A DNA stretch of 20,947 nucleotides from COMBO-56-21 sp038852315 (GTDB lineage Archaea > Thermoplasmatota > Thermoplasmata > UBA10834). The stretch spans positions 1 to 20,947 of the forward strand of contig JAWCKF010000029.1 of NCBI GenBank assembly GCA_038852315.1. The letters run 5' to 3'. The notes under the pieces were generated by a model. That model saw only the letters and a list, made by a program, of their open reading frames with translations, made no database searches and had not been told where the DNA came from. Positions 14,056 through 20,712 of this stretch are shown here, piece after piece; position 1 is the first letter of the stretch; every line of letters begins with the position of its first letter. The position numbers and the translations under genes were made by a program.

Positions 14056-15533
14056 TGGACGCGCTGGGCCTATCGTTCTTCGCCGCGTACCTCTGCGCGC
14101 TGCTGGCGATAGGTGTGTGGGCCTACCGCAGGTCCACCAGGACCTCGGAGGACTTCTTCCTGGCCTCGAGGAGCATCGGACCAGTGGTGCTCTTCCTGTC
14201 GATGGCCGCGACGAACTTCAGCGCATTCACCTTCTTCGGCTTCGCCGGGGCGGCGTACAGGCTAGGGTACGCGTACTACGGCATCATGGCCTTCGGCACG
14301 GGCTTCATGGCCATATCGTTCTACATAGTCGGTCGGAAGGTCTGGCAGCTGGGCAAGAAGCACGGCTACATCACGCCTCCCGAACTGATAGGCGAGAGGA
14401 CAGGGTCGGACGTCCTGAGGCTGGTGTTCCTGGTCGTGATGGTGGTCTTCACGCTGCCGTACCTCGCGACCCAGGCGATAGGCGGAGGCATCGCCCTCGA
14501 GGAGATGACTGGCGGGGCTGTGACCTACCAGCTCGGGGCCCTCATAGTCACGGCCGTGTTCACGGCGTATGTTCTGATAGGCGGCATGAGAGCCGACGCC
14601 TACACGGACGTGCTCCAGGGGCTGGTCATGCTGGTGGCGATCCTCGCGGCTCTGGGCATAGTCTCGGCGGGCCTCGGCGGGTTCGGGGCTGCGAACTCGA
14701 GGATAGCTGAGGACTTCCCGGAGCTGCTGACACGTCCCGGAGGAAAGGGATTCTTCACGCCGCAGGTGTGGCTCAGCTACATGGTGCTCTGGACCCTGTG
14801 CGACCCGATGTTCCCCCAGCTGTTCATGAGGTTCTACACCGCGAAGAACGAGAGGTCGATCAAGTTCTCCATGCTGATGTACCCGCCGATCACAGCCATC
14901 ATCTTCCTCGCGCCCGTGCTCATAGGCGTGTGGGGCAACATCGAGTTCCCTGGTCTCACGGGGACGGCTCCAGACCATGTCATGCCGATGATGATAGACC
15001 GGTTCGCGCCCTCGTGGATGGTCGGGCTGCTGCTCTCAGGGGCGTTCGCGGCCCTCATGTCGACAGCCGATTCTCAGCTGCTGGTTCTCAGCTCTATGCT
15101 CACGAGGGACGTGTACTCGAGGTGGCTCGCGAAGAAGCCAAGCCCGAAGAGCGAGCTGCTCGTGGGCAAGCTCCTCGTGGTCGGCCTCGCCCTGCTCGGC
15201 CTCGGGATCGCCCTCAGCTCTGTCGAGACCATCTTCGACACGCTCACGAAGACCACCTTCACGGGCCTCGCCGTGCTGTTCCCGACCACCGTCGCTGTCC
15301 TGTACTGGAGGCGGGTCACGAAGTGGGGATGCATCGCGTCGATCGTTGCCGGAGAGCTGGTCTATGCTGGCCTCTACTTCCGCGTCATACCAGACGACGT
15401 GACGCTGGGCTTCCTGCCCGTTGTGCCTGTCGTCGCCGTGGCCGTCGCCGTTCTCATCGCGGTCTCCCTGGCAACAGGCGACGGGATCAGGTCGTCGCTG
15501 CCGGAACGAACTGAAGATCCATCAAAACGATAA
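14055..15533 (+). CDS. SSF-family sodium/solute symporter
   Basis: A 492-residue polytopic membrane protein with about 13 helices, the size and plan of the sodium:solute symporter family (LeuT fold). Family signatures are clear: SEDFFLASRSIG at 31-42, AATNFSAFTFFGFAG at 51-65 in the broken first core helix, GGMRADAYTDVLQG at 176-189, and GAFAALMSTADSQLLVLSS at 329-347, which contributes the sodium-binding Ser/Thr residues. It probably imports an organic solute with Na+; sequence alone does not separate acetate, pantothenate, proline or sugar types. The ATG overlaps the stop of the small membrane protein by one base and is preceded by GGAGGGAGG, so the two are co-translated. The neighbouring superoxide reductase converges on it. 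Confidence 0.9.
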   Translation: MDALGLSFFAAYLCALLAIGVWAYRRSTRTSEDFFLASRSIGPVVLFLSMAATNFSAFTFFGFAGAAYRLGYAYYGIMAFGTGFMAISFYIVGRKVWQLGKKHGYITPPELIGERTGSDVLRLVFLVVMVVFTLPYLATQAIGGGIALEEMTGGAVTYQLGALIVTAVFTAYVLIGGMRADAYTDVLQGLVMLVAILAALGIVSAGLGGFGAANSRIAEDFPELLTRPGGKGFFTPQVWLSYMVLWTLCDPMFPQLFMRFYTAKNERSIKFSMLMYPPITAIIFLAPVLIGVWGNIEFPGLTGTAPDHVMPMMIDRFAPSWMVGLLLSGAFAALMSTADSQLLVLSSMLTRDVYSRWLAKKPSPKSELLVGKLLVVGLALLGLGIALSSVETIFDTLTKTTFTGLAVLFPTTVAVLYWRRVTKWGCIASIVAGELVYAGLYFRVIPDDVTLGFLPVVPVVAVAVAVLIAVSLATGDGIRSSLPERTEDPSKR

Positions 15534-15561
15534 GGTAAGGCGTTTGGGTGAGGGTGTGCGA

Positions 15562-15954
15562 TCAGGCGAGCGAGATCTTCTTCTCGCTCTCCCACAGCCC
15601 GTGTATGTTGCAGAACGAGACAGCGTACAGGGTGCCCGCCTTCTTGGTCTTCATCCACGCGCTCACGCCGCTGTGCGTGTAGACCGAGCTCGTGTCCGGC
15701 CCCTCGGTCGACTCGCCGTGGGCTGTGAACTCCGCTCGGGCTATTTGATAGCTGAACTTCTCCCCGTCCGGGTGGAAGTACAGCGCGATCCACCTGATGT
15801 GGTGCGCCGTGGTGTTCGGGTGAGGTATCTCCTTTCCCACGGTCAGCCTGACCTCGAACATCTCGTCTGCCTTCACTTTGTCCGGGCACTCGATAACGGG
15901 CACGTGCTTCTCCTTCTTCCAATCGGCCTTTCCCACATGGTCTCCTATCGGCAT
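15562..15954 (-). CDS. sor: Superoxide reductase, neelaredoxin (1Fe) type
   Basis: A 130-residue cytosolic iron protein that reduces superoxide to hydrogen peroxide without making oxygen. It has the complete Fe(His)4(Cys) centre: His17 (KKEKHVPVIE), His45 and His51 (KEIPHPNTTAHHIRWI), and Cys115 and His118 (SFCNIHGLWES). Glu15 and Lys16, which gate and charge the open iron site, are present. The N-terminal rubredoxin-like desulforedoxin domain is absent, so this is the one-iron class. It closely follows the archaeal neelaredoxin pattern (ADWKKEKHVPVIE). The frame also offers GTG 15966, but ATG 15954 is favoured because family members start close to this point. An inverted repeat at 15993-16011 lies in the promoter. 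The enzyme suggests an oxygen-exposed anaerobe. Confidence 0.95.
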   Translation of the reverse strand: MPIGDHVGKADWKKEKHVPVIECPDKVKADEMFEVRLTVGKEIPHPNTTAHHIRWIALYFHPDGEKFSYQIARAEFTAHGESTEGPDTSSVYTHSGVSAWMKTKKAGTLYAVSFCNIHGLWESEKKISLA

Positions 15955-15992
15955 GCTCTCACACACTCCCTCTGCGTGTTATCGTCGCGCTC

Positions 15993-16011
15993 CTAACCTG
16001 CGAATGGTTAG
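15993..16011 (-). promoter_or_regulatory. Inverted repeat in the superoxide reductase promoter (putative operator)
   Basis: CTAACC, seven bases (TGCGAAT), then GGTTAG form a perfect 6+6 inverted repeat. It lies just downstream of an AT-rich TATA-like run (TTAATCT, 16018-16012 on the minus strand), thus between TATA and the expected start near 15988. A dimeric repressor bound here would block transcription. The regulator is unknown. Confidence 0.5.
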
Positions 16012-16083
16012 ATTAAGATTGCACCGTTCTGCACCAGTATTGGCACGGATGCCTACGACCTCTGAGAATCGCCGCCGGCCATG

Positions 16084-16090
16084 TTAAATA
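16084..16090 (+). promoter_or_regulatory. TATA box for the one-TM protein at 16124
   Basis: TTAAATA stands out in GC-rich DNA. Its centre predicts transcription starting near 16114, after the upstream ATG at 16103 but ten bases before ATG 16124, so it decides the start. Confidence 0.6.
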
Positions 16091-16123
16091 CCGTCTGGAC
16101 GCATGACTGCACAGAGGATCACC

Positions 16124-16690
16124 ATGTCCGACCAGACCTCTCCGCCAGTGAACCCGTACCCGGAACCGTATGCCCCTCCCCAGGGCGTGCCGCTCGGCCC
16201 TGACCCGAGGAAGCTGCTAGCTCTGTTCTTCGCCGCGCTCGCGATCATCGCTGTCGTGGTGCTCGTGGTGGCCAACTACGGACCAGAGGGAGGGAACACA
16301 CCCCAGGGCACGCTCGAGGACTACGCCGACGCGCTGAACGACGGCGACGTCCGAGGGATGTTTGACCAGACCGTGCTGAGCCTCTCTCCTGAGTACGAGT
16401 CGTGGCTCGAGCTCTCGGGGGAGACGGTTCTCCAGGGAGGGCCCCATCTCGAGATCAGCAACGTGAAGGTCATAGACAAGGAGGACTTCACGGCCTGGCA
16501 GCAGTGGGAGGCTGAGGACGCCATCGAGGACATAAGAACCGAGCTAGGAAAGACCGTCGAAGACTATTGCCTCCTGACCTACACGGCCGTGGTCACCTAC
16601 AAGGAGTTCGGCTCGCAGGAGTTCGACGGCGAAACGCTCTGCGTTCTCATAGACGGCACGTGGTACCTCTACCTCTGGGGCCTCGCCTGA
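16124..16690 (+). CDS. One-TM extracytoplasmic protein, possible NTF2-like domain
   Basis: A 188-residue protein beginning with a proline-rich cytosolic tail of 30 residues (PPVNPYPEPYAPPQGVPLG), then one membrane helix at about 31-51, then an outward-facing domain of about 130 residues. That domain opens with GTLEDYADALNDGDVRGMFD, the usual first-helix pattern of NTF2/DUF4878-like folds, and continues with alternating strands ending in a WYLYLW segment. Such domains bind small ligands or act as structural modules; no catalytic residues are evident. Two cysteines (149 and 173) could form a disulfide. ATG 16124 is chosen over ATG 16103 because of the TATA position and GAGG seven bases upstream. 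Function unknown. It faces away from superoxide reductase and converges with the PKD protein. Confidence 0.75.
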   Translation: MSDQTSPPVNPYPEPYAPPQGVPLGPDPRKLLALFFAALAIIAVVVLVVANYGPEGGNTPQGTLEDYADALNDGDVRGMFDQTVLSLSPEYESWLELSGETVLQGGPHLEISNVKVIDKEDFTAWQQWEAEDAIEDIRTELGKTVEDYCLLTYTAVVTYKEFGSQEFDGETLCVLIDGTWYLYLWGLA

Positions 16691-16783
16691 GCGCTGCGAT
16701 CGCTCGGACCGTCCGCTGCTGCGCAGGGGAACATCCTGCTCACGCAGATAGATGGCGGAGAGCCCTTGGCCAAGCAGTCCATG

Positions 16784-17767
16784 TCATCGCGCGAGCGGAA
16801 TGTAACCCGGATCCGAGAGATAGCTCAGAGTGCCGCTCCACTGGCAATACACCCAGTAACCCTCTCCAGGCAGTATCGAGAAGTCGGTCACAGGCATGCC
16901 CTTGATGTACTGGACATACTTCCCGTTCCTGTAAGCCACGACGGTAGAGATCCCGCCGTTCGTGTACATGGACGGCACATCGCTAGCGTGGTACGCCGAG
17001 CTCAGCGTGTTGAACCCGACGATCGCCCACCCACCGCCCGACGGCACGGTGATATCATGCGACTGCCGCCCAGTCGGTATGGCACCCTTCAGGAGAAGGG
17101 ACGTGTCCTTCGCCACATACACCCAGTAGCCGGTGCCGGGCATTATGTCGAAGTCTGTGAGCGCCGGAGGCGTCACGTTCACGACGTGTGTCTTGTCGTA
17201 CCTCTGTGTTGCGGAGTCCCATCTGGCGATCATGTCGCCAGTGCTCAGCCCGAGAGTGCTCGCCTTGTAGCCGTAGTTCAGCAGCGGCACGCTCACCAGG
17301 TTCCACCCCGGCTTGAGGGCGAGCGAGAAGGTCGCCCACGAGACTGTGAGCTCCAGCGGTCCGGCGGAGGTATATCCAGACCACACGTCCCGCACGTACA
17401 CATAGGCCTCGTACATGGAGGCGACCTGGTATACATGGGTGATTGTAGCAGTGCCAGGCTCAGGCAACTCGACGTATCCGAAGGTCCCGTCCCCGAACTC
17501 GAACGTGAAGTTCAGAGGATCGTTGTCCGGGTCTTCAGCGGTACATGTGAAGGTGACGACCTGGCCAGCTAAGGGCGTTGAATCATCCGCGCTGAAGGAT
17601 GTGATGATGGGGTCGCCGAGAGAGATTTCTCCTGGCTGCCCTTCTGCATCAGTCGAAGCCACGGCGGGTACGAGGATAGATGCTATGAACAGAACGCAGA
17701 CAAATGCTAGAGCAACATCACTACAAACCGTTAACCTCCCCATGCGCAAGGTGCTAACGTAACTCAT
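16784..17767 (-). CDS. Secreted PKD-domain protein with two GW...GYWVY repeats
   Basis: A 327-residue exported protein. Residues 1 to about 38 form a signal peptide ending VPAVAS. A PKD domain spans about 48-145 with the diagnostic EFGDGT at about 89-94 and THVY at about 110-113. Two beta-rich repeats follow. The first starts GWNLVSVPLL and contains IARWDSATQRYDK and TDFDIMPGTGYWVYVAKD; the second starts GWAIVGFNTL and contains VVAYRNGKYVQYIKG and TDFSILPGEGYWVYCQWS. PKD modules are protein- or sugar-interaction domains common on archaeal surfaces; the GYWVY repeats occur in secreted proteins of unknown role. ATG 17767 is chosen over ATG 17803: GGAGGGTGG lies about eight bases before it, and the TATA box at 17814-17821 puts transcription initiation near 17791, downstream of 17803. 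No C-terminal anchor is seen. Confidence 0.85.
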   Translation of the reverse strand: MSYVSTLRMGRLTVCSDVALAFVCVLFIASILVPAVASTDAEGQPGEISLGDPIITSFSADDSTPLAGQVVTFTCTAEDPDNDPLNFTFEFGDGTFGYVELPEPGTATITHVYQVASMYEAYVYVRDVWSGYTSAGPLELTVSWATFSLALKPGWNLVSVPLLNYGYKASTLGLSTGDMIARWDSATQRYDKTHVVNVTPPALTDFDIMPGTGYWVYVAKDTSLLLKGAIPTGRQSHDITVPSGGGWAIVGFNTLSSAYHASDVPSMYTNGGISTVVAYRNGKYVQYIKGMPVTDFSILPGEGYWVYCQWSGTLSYLSDPGYIPLAR

Positions 17768-17775
17768 CGTGCCAC

Positions 17776-17780
17776 CCTCC
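17776..17780 (-). promoter_or_regulatory. Shine-Dalgarno that fixes the PKD protein start
   Basis: The minus strand reads GGAGG within GGAGGGTGG, eight bases before ATG 17767. ATG 17803 has no comparable site. Confidence 0.65.
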
Positions 17781-17813
17781 GACAACACCCTTAGATTCTT
17801 CATCGATTCCGAA

Positions 17814-17821
17814 CTATAAAC
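17814..17821 (-). promoter_or_regulatory. TATA box of the PKD protein gene
   Basis: The minus strand reads GTTTATAG. It predicts transcription starting near 17791 and a leader of about 24 bases to ATG 17767, which holds the Shine-Dalgarno. About 30 bases further upstream, CCAAG and CTTGG (17850-17854 and 17862-17866) form a small inverted repeat that could be a regulator site. Confidence 0.6.
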
Positions 17822-17963
17822 CCCTTGTGCTGACGCGTCTTGCGACCAGCCAAGTCACACTCTTGGCGCTGAGATGGCGCTCCTAATCAAGGATCCGACC
17901 TCTCTATACAGACCGCCTAGAGACGCCTCCAAGAAGATACACACATTCCAGATGAGAGAAAAC

Positions 17964-18710
17964 TCAGCTCCTGGTCAGAAGGAACGCCCGATAGTCCATG
18001 TTGCTCTCGATGAACTCAGGCCAGTCCCACTTCCTGGAGGCCACGAGCATCCTTACCTGCTGCGTGAGGTCAACCTGGCCTGCGATGAAGAGGCCGGCAC
18101 CGAGACACAGCTGCGAGAACTCGGCGACGGTCACAGCGCCCGCGATGCACTGCTCCCAGGACTCCCCCTCCCTGGGGTTCGATGTCCTGAAAGCGTCCGA
18201 TATGGCGATCTTCGCGCCGTGCCTGCATATCCTCGCTATCTCCCTGAGCGCAGCGCTCTTGTCCGGCAGGAGGTTGAAAGTCGCCTGGCTCAGGACGACG
18301 TCCACCGACCTCGTGGATATCGGCAGCCTCTCGAGGTCGGCCTGTACCATCTCGCAGTCGTACGCCTGGAACTTCTGGTGCTTGGAGATCGCGCTCGCGA
18401 CGCACAGCCCGACCGAGGAGAAGTCGACGCCTATCAGGAGCCTCGGGGGTGAGAGTTCTAGCGCGCGGAACGCGAGACAGCCTGTGCCGATGCCCAGGTC
18501 GACCACGACCTTGTCCGTGAGCGGATGGACCATGCTCAGGAGGGGGTCGGTGACCATTGAAAGGTTCCTGCGCCTCTCGGCTGCGGCCCTCTCGCCCTGT
18601 TCACGCCACTGGTCGTCGTACTTCGCCTTGGTTCTCGCCTTGATGGTCCGAGGGCTCGAGCAGGTGGTGCAGGACCGTTGAGACAAGGAGTACCTCCGCG
18701 TGCCGGTCAT
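17964..18710 (-). CDS. ArsM-like SAM-dependent methyltransferase
   Basis: A 248-residue class I methyltransferase. Motif I is VVVDLGIGTGCLA at 68-80, the acidic end of strand 2 is IGVDFSS at 93-99, motif II/III is QADLERLPISTRSVDVVLSQATFNLLPDK at 123-151, and the post-core segment has SWEQCIAGAVTVAEF at 184-198. The NLLPDK and CIAGA patterns are characteristic of arsenite methyltransferase (ArsM) and its relatives, with Cys188 matching a conserved arsenic-binding cysteine. The other ArsM cysteines are not obvious, so the substrate may differ. The N-terminus carries an odd CTTC pair (14-17) in a basic leader, which could be a metal site or an over-long start. ATG 18710 would be leaderless, given the TATA element at 18734-18742. 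It is divergent from the glycerol dehydrogenase gene. Confidence 0.8.
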   Translation of the reverse strand: MTGTRRYSLSQRSCTTCSSPRTIKARTKAKYDDQWREQGERAAAERRRNLSMVTDPLLSMVHPLTDKVVVDLGIGTGCLAFRALELSPPRLLIGVDFSSVGLCVASAISKHQKFQAYDCEMVQADLERLPISTRSVDVVLSQATFNLLPDKSAALREIARICRHGAKIAISDAFRTSNPREGESWEQCIAGAVTVAEFSQLCLGAGLFIAGQVDLTQQVRMLVASRKWDWPEFIESNMDYRAFLLTRS

Positions 18711-18733
18711 CGCGTCAATACGATATCAACTTG

Positions 18734-18743
18734 CTTTTTATAC
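18734..18743. promoter_or_regulatory. Single TATA element shared by two divergent genes
   Basis: The run CTTTTTATAC (GTATAAAAAG on the other strand) is the only strong AT box in the 86 bases between the starts at 18710 and 18797. Leftward it predicts a start near 18711, directly at the methyltransferase ATG. Rightward it predicts a start near 18765 and a leader of about 32 bases. Use in both directions is inferred from geometry. Confidence 0.5.
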
Positions 18744-18796
18744 GGTACAGCAGTTTCACTTATGCAGGATTCTAGGAGTGATGTGTTCTGACGCAC

Positions 18797-19879
18797 GTGG
18801 CGACGTCCATCAGGAAGATGGTGACACCCTCCCTCTACCTCCAGGGGAAGGGAGCCATCTACTACCTCGGCCAGAAGGCGCTCATGTACGGCGACAAGGC
18901 CATGGTCGTGGGAGGTGCGACTGCGCTATCGGTGGCAGGGGAGAGGGTGCGGAAGTCGCTCACCTCGAACGGCATCGACGTCGTCGCGTGGAACGACTCC
19001 GTCAAGGACTGCACGATGAGCGCGATCGACCGCCTCGTCGAGGAGGGAAAGAGGGCGAGGCCGCACTTCGTGGTGGGCGTCGGGGGAGGAAGGGCTATAG
19101 ACACCGCGAAGTGCGTAGCTTGGAGGCTCAAGGTCCCGTCGGTGTCCGTCGGCACACAGTGCGCCACGAACGCCGACACGAGCGCGGAGATAGTGGTGTA
19201 CACGGACGACCACAAGTACCTCCAGACGCTCATCATGCCGCAGAACCCCGTGCTGGTGATAGAGGACACGGAGATCATAGCCAAGGCGCCTGTGAAGTAC
19301 ATGGTCTGGGGGATGGGCGACGCTTTGAGCTGCAAGTTCGAGGGTGAGGCGTTCGCCAAGGCCCGGGAGAAGAAGAAGGACGGGCCGGTGCCCACGGCTG
19401 CCGCGCTCGCCCTCGGAGAAGCGTGCTTCAGGAGCCTCATGGCCCACGGCATGCAGGCAGTAAAGGACGCCAAGAACGGCATCCACTCGGCCGCCGTGGA
19501 CGAGATAATCGAGGCGGTCAAGCTCTCGTCAGCGCTCGCTTTCGAGAACACGGGCTGCGCTCTGGCCCATGCGCTACACAACGGGCTCAGCAAGTACGGG
19601 CAGATACAGGGAGAGCACGGGGAGATAGTCGCCTACACCACGCTGGTCCAGATGGTGTACGAGAAGCGCCCGATGGACGAGATAAGGCGCGTCGCGGAGT
19701 GGTGCAACGCCGTGGGCCTTCCTACCAAGCTCAAGGCCTTCGGAGACCCGTCGAAGGCGGCGCTCAGGATGGCTGCGCAGCACGCGGCCGAGAAGGACAT
19801 GGACAGCAAGAACATGCCCGAGAAGATGAGGGCGACAGACATACTCGACGCGATGGACAGGCTAGAACGCGGACTGTGA
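18797..19879 (+). CDS. gldA: Glycerol dehydrogenase family (GldA-like) metal-dependent alcohol dehydrogenase
   Basis: A 360-residue iron-containing/GldA-type dehydrogenase. The nucleotide-binding signature VVGVGGGRAIDTAKCVAW lies at 92-109, followed by the TNADTSAEIVVYTDD segment at 124-138 that corresponds to the ST-D-AP-S stretch of GldA. Candidate metal ligands are Asp175 (GMGDA), His258 (LAHALHNGLS) and His274 (GEHGEIVAY). The AHALHNG and NMP-x-K-M-R-A-T patterns fit GldA rather than the archaeal lipid enzyme G1P dehydrogenase, though both belong to one superfamily. The probable reaction is NAD-linked oxidation of glycerol to dihydroxyacetone or of a similar polyol; the substrate is not certain. 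The start is GTG 18797; AGGAG at 18774-18778 is rather far (18 bases), and ATG 18818 is an alternative. It ends five bases from a converging gene. Confidence 0.85.
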   Translation: MATSIRKMVTPSLYLQGKGAIYYLGQKALMYGDKAMVVGGATALSVAGERVRKSLTSNGIDVVAWNDSVKDCTMSAIDRLVEEGKRARPHFVVGVGGGRAIDTAKCVAWRLKVPSVSVGTQCATNADTSAEIVVYTDDHKYLQTLIMPQNPVLVIEDTEIIAKAPVKYMVWGMGDALSCKFEGEAFAKAREKKKDGPVPTAAALALGEACFRSLMAHGMQAVKDAKNGIHSAAVDEIIEAVKLSSALAFENTGCALAHALHNGLSKYGQIQGEHGEIVAYTTLVQMVYEKRPMDEIRRVAEWCNAVGLPTKLKAFGDPSKAALRMAAQHAAEKDMDSKNMPEKMRATDILDAMDRLERGL

Positions 19880-19884
19880 TGGAA

Positions 19885-20658
19885 TCAGTCAGGGTTCGGC
19901 TCGGCGTGCCAGAACGGCCGCTTGAGCGGGCTGTACCTGTGCCTGCCTATGACCAGCGCGGCCGTCATCACGCCCGCGGTGTCGAATATGATGTCGCCGA
20001 TGGTGTCCACGCCTGGGTGGAAGTTCCTCCATCCGAACAACATGTCGCTGAAGAACTCCGTGAACTCGAAGAAGACGGACACGACGAGCATCGCGACGAT
20101 CGTCAGCAGGAACTTCCGGTGTCCGTTCTCCTTCGGGGGGCCGTCCGGGCTGAGCGTCCAGCACAGGAACGCCCAGAGGAAGAGCGTGAGCACGAGCGCG
20201 CCCAGGTAGTGCGCGACGTTGTCGTACCAGTTCAGGTCTGACGGGCTGTACCCGAGGTATCCGGGCATCCCCGCGTCTATCAGCACCATGAAGAACAGGA
20301 GTATGACCGCGCCCCCCGTTATGACCGCCCTCCGCTTCACCTCGATCGCGACCAAGGGCAGCATGATGGCGAACGAGAACGCGTATGTCCAGCTGGACCA
20401 GCTCCACCCGCCGCGGATCATCGACATGGTGAACAGCGTGACCAATACGACCAGGACTGAGATCGAGGCGAACGGGAACCTCAGCCATCTGTGCACGGAC
20501 GCGTTGCTGTCGCCTCTGCCTCGCCTCGTCCGAGTCGAGAGCGTCTCGTGATGCAAAGAACGCATGAGGCGAGTGTATCTGGTCAGATCGGTCTCATGCC
20601 GACCATCTGAACCGAGGAGAGCCGAGGGTCCCATCCCGCCCATCTGGAATGGTATCAT
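19885..20658 (-). CDS. Polytopic membrane protein, YjdF/DUF2238-like
   Basis: A 257-residue integral membrane protein with about six hydrophobic helices (around 62-81, 88-106, 111-129, 148-169, 183-200 and 222-237). Polar residues recur in and near the helices: Asp146 and His150 (WYDNVAHYLGAL), Glu198 and Glu201 (FFEFTEFFSDMLFGW), and Asp218, Asp222 and Asp226 (GVDTIGDIIFDTAG). This D-x3-H, E-x2-E, D-x3-D-x3-D arrangement resembles the DUF2238/YjdF inner-membrane proteins, whose function is not established; it could bind metal or lipid. The N-terminal 55 residues are basic and probably cytosolic. ATG 20658 has a TATA box that predicts a leader under ten bases and no Shine-Dalgarno. In-frame Met 32 is a possible shorter start. 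It converges on the glycerol dehydrogenase gene with a five-base gap. Confidence 0.75.
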   Translation of the reverse strand: MIPFQMGGMGPSALLGSDGRHETDLTRYTRLMRSLHHETLSTRTRRGRGDSNASVHRWLRFPFASISVLVVLVTLFTMSMIRGGWSWSSWTYAFSFAIMLPLVAIEVKRRAVITGGAVILLFFMVLIDAGMPGYLGYSPSDLNWYDNVAHYLGALVLTLFLWAFLCWTLSPDGPPKENGHRKFLLTIVAMLVVSVFFEFTEFFSDMLFGWRNFHPGVDTIGDIIFDTAGVMTAALVIGRHRYSPLKRPFWHAEPNPD

Positions 20659-20689
20659 TGAAGGGGATGATAAATCGTTTCTGCCTGAG

Positions 20690-20697
20690 TTATAAGG
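20690..20697 (-). promoter_or_regulatory. TATA box for the YjdF-like gene
   Basis: The minus strand reads CCTTATAA. It predicts transcription starting near 20666, eight bases before ATG 20658. A second AT-rich run (GATTTATC, minus strand, about 20669-20676) lies closer to the ATG and would place the start inside the coding region. Confidence 0.5.
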
Positions 20698-20712
20698 CGA
20701 GCTTTACATTCG

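Noticed and set aside
16103..16123. ATG 16103 as start of the one-TM protein
   Set aside because: The TATA box at 16084-16090 predicts a transcript beginning after this ATG, and ATG 16124 has a better ribosome binding site.
17850..17866. CCAAG...CTTGG as a transcription terminator for the methyltransferase gene
   Set aside because: The stem is only five bases with no U-rich tail and lies about 100 bases past the stop; a regulator site for the PKD gene is at least as likely, and neither is proven.
18797..19879. Annotation as sn-glycerol-1-phosphate dehydrogenase
   Set aside because: The AHALHNG, HGE and NMPxKMRAT patterns fit glycerol dehydrogenase better; the two share a superfamily, which explains the first impression.
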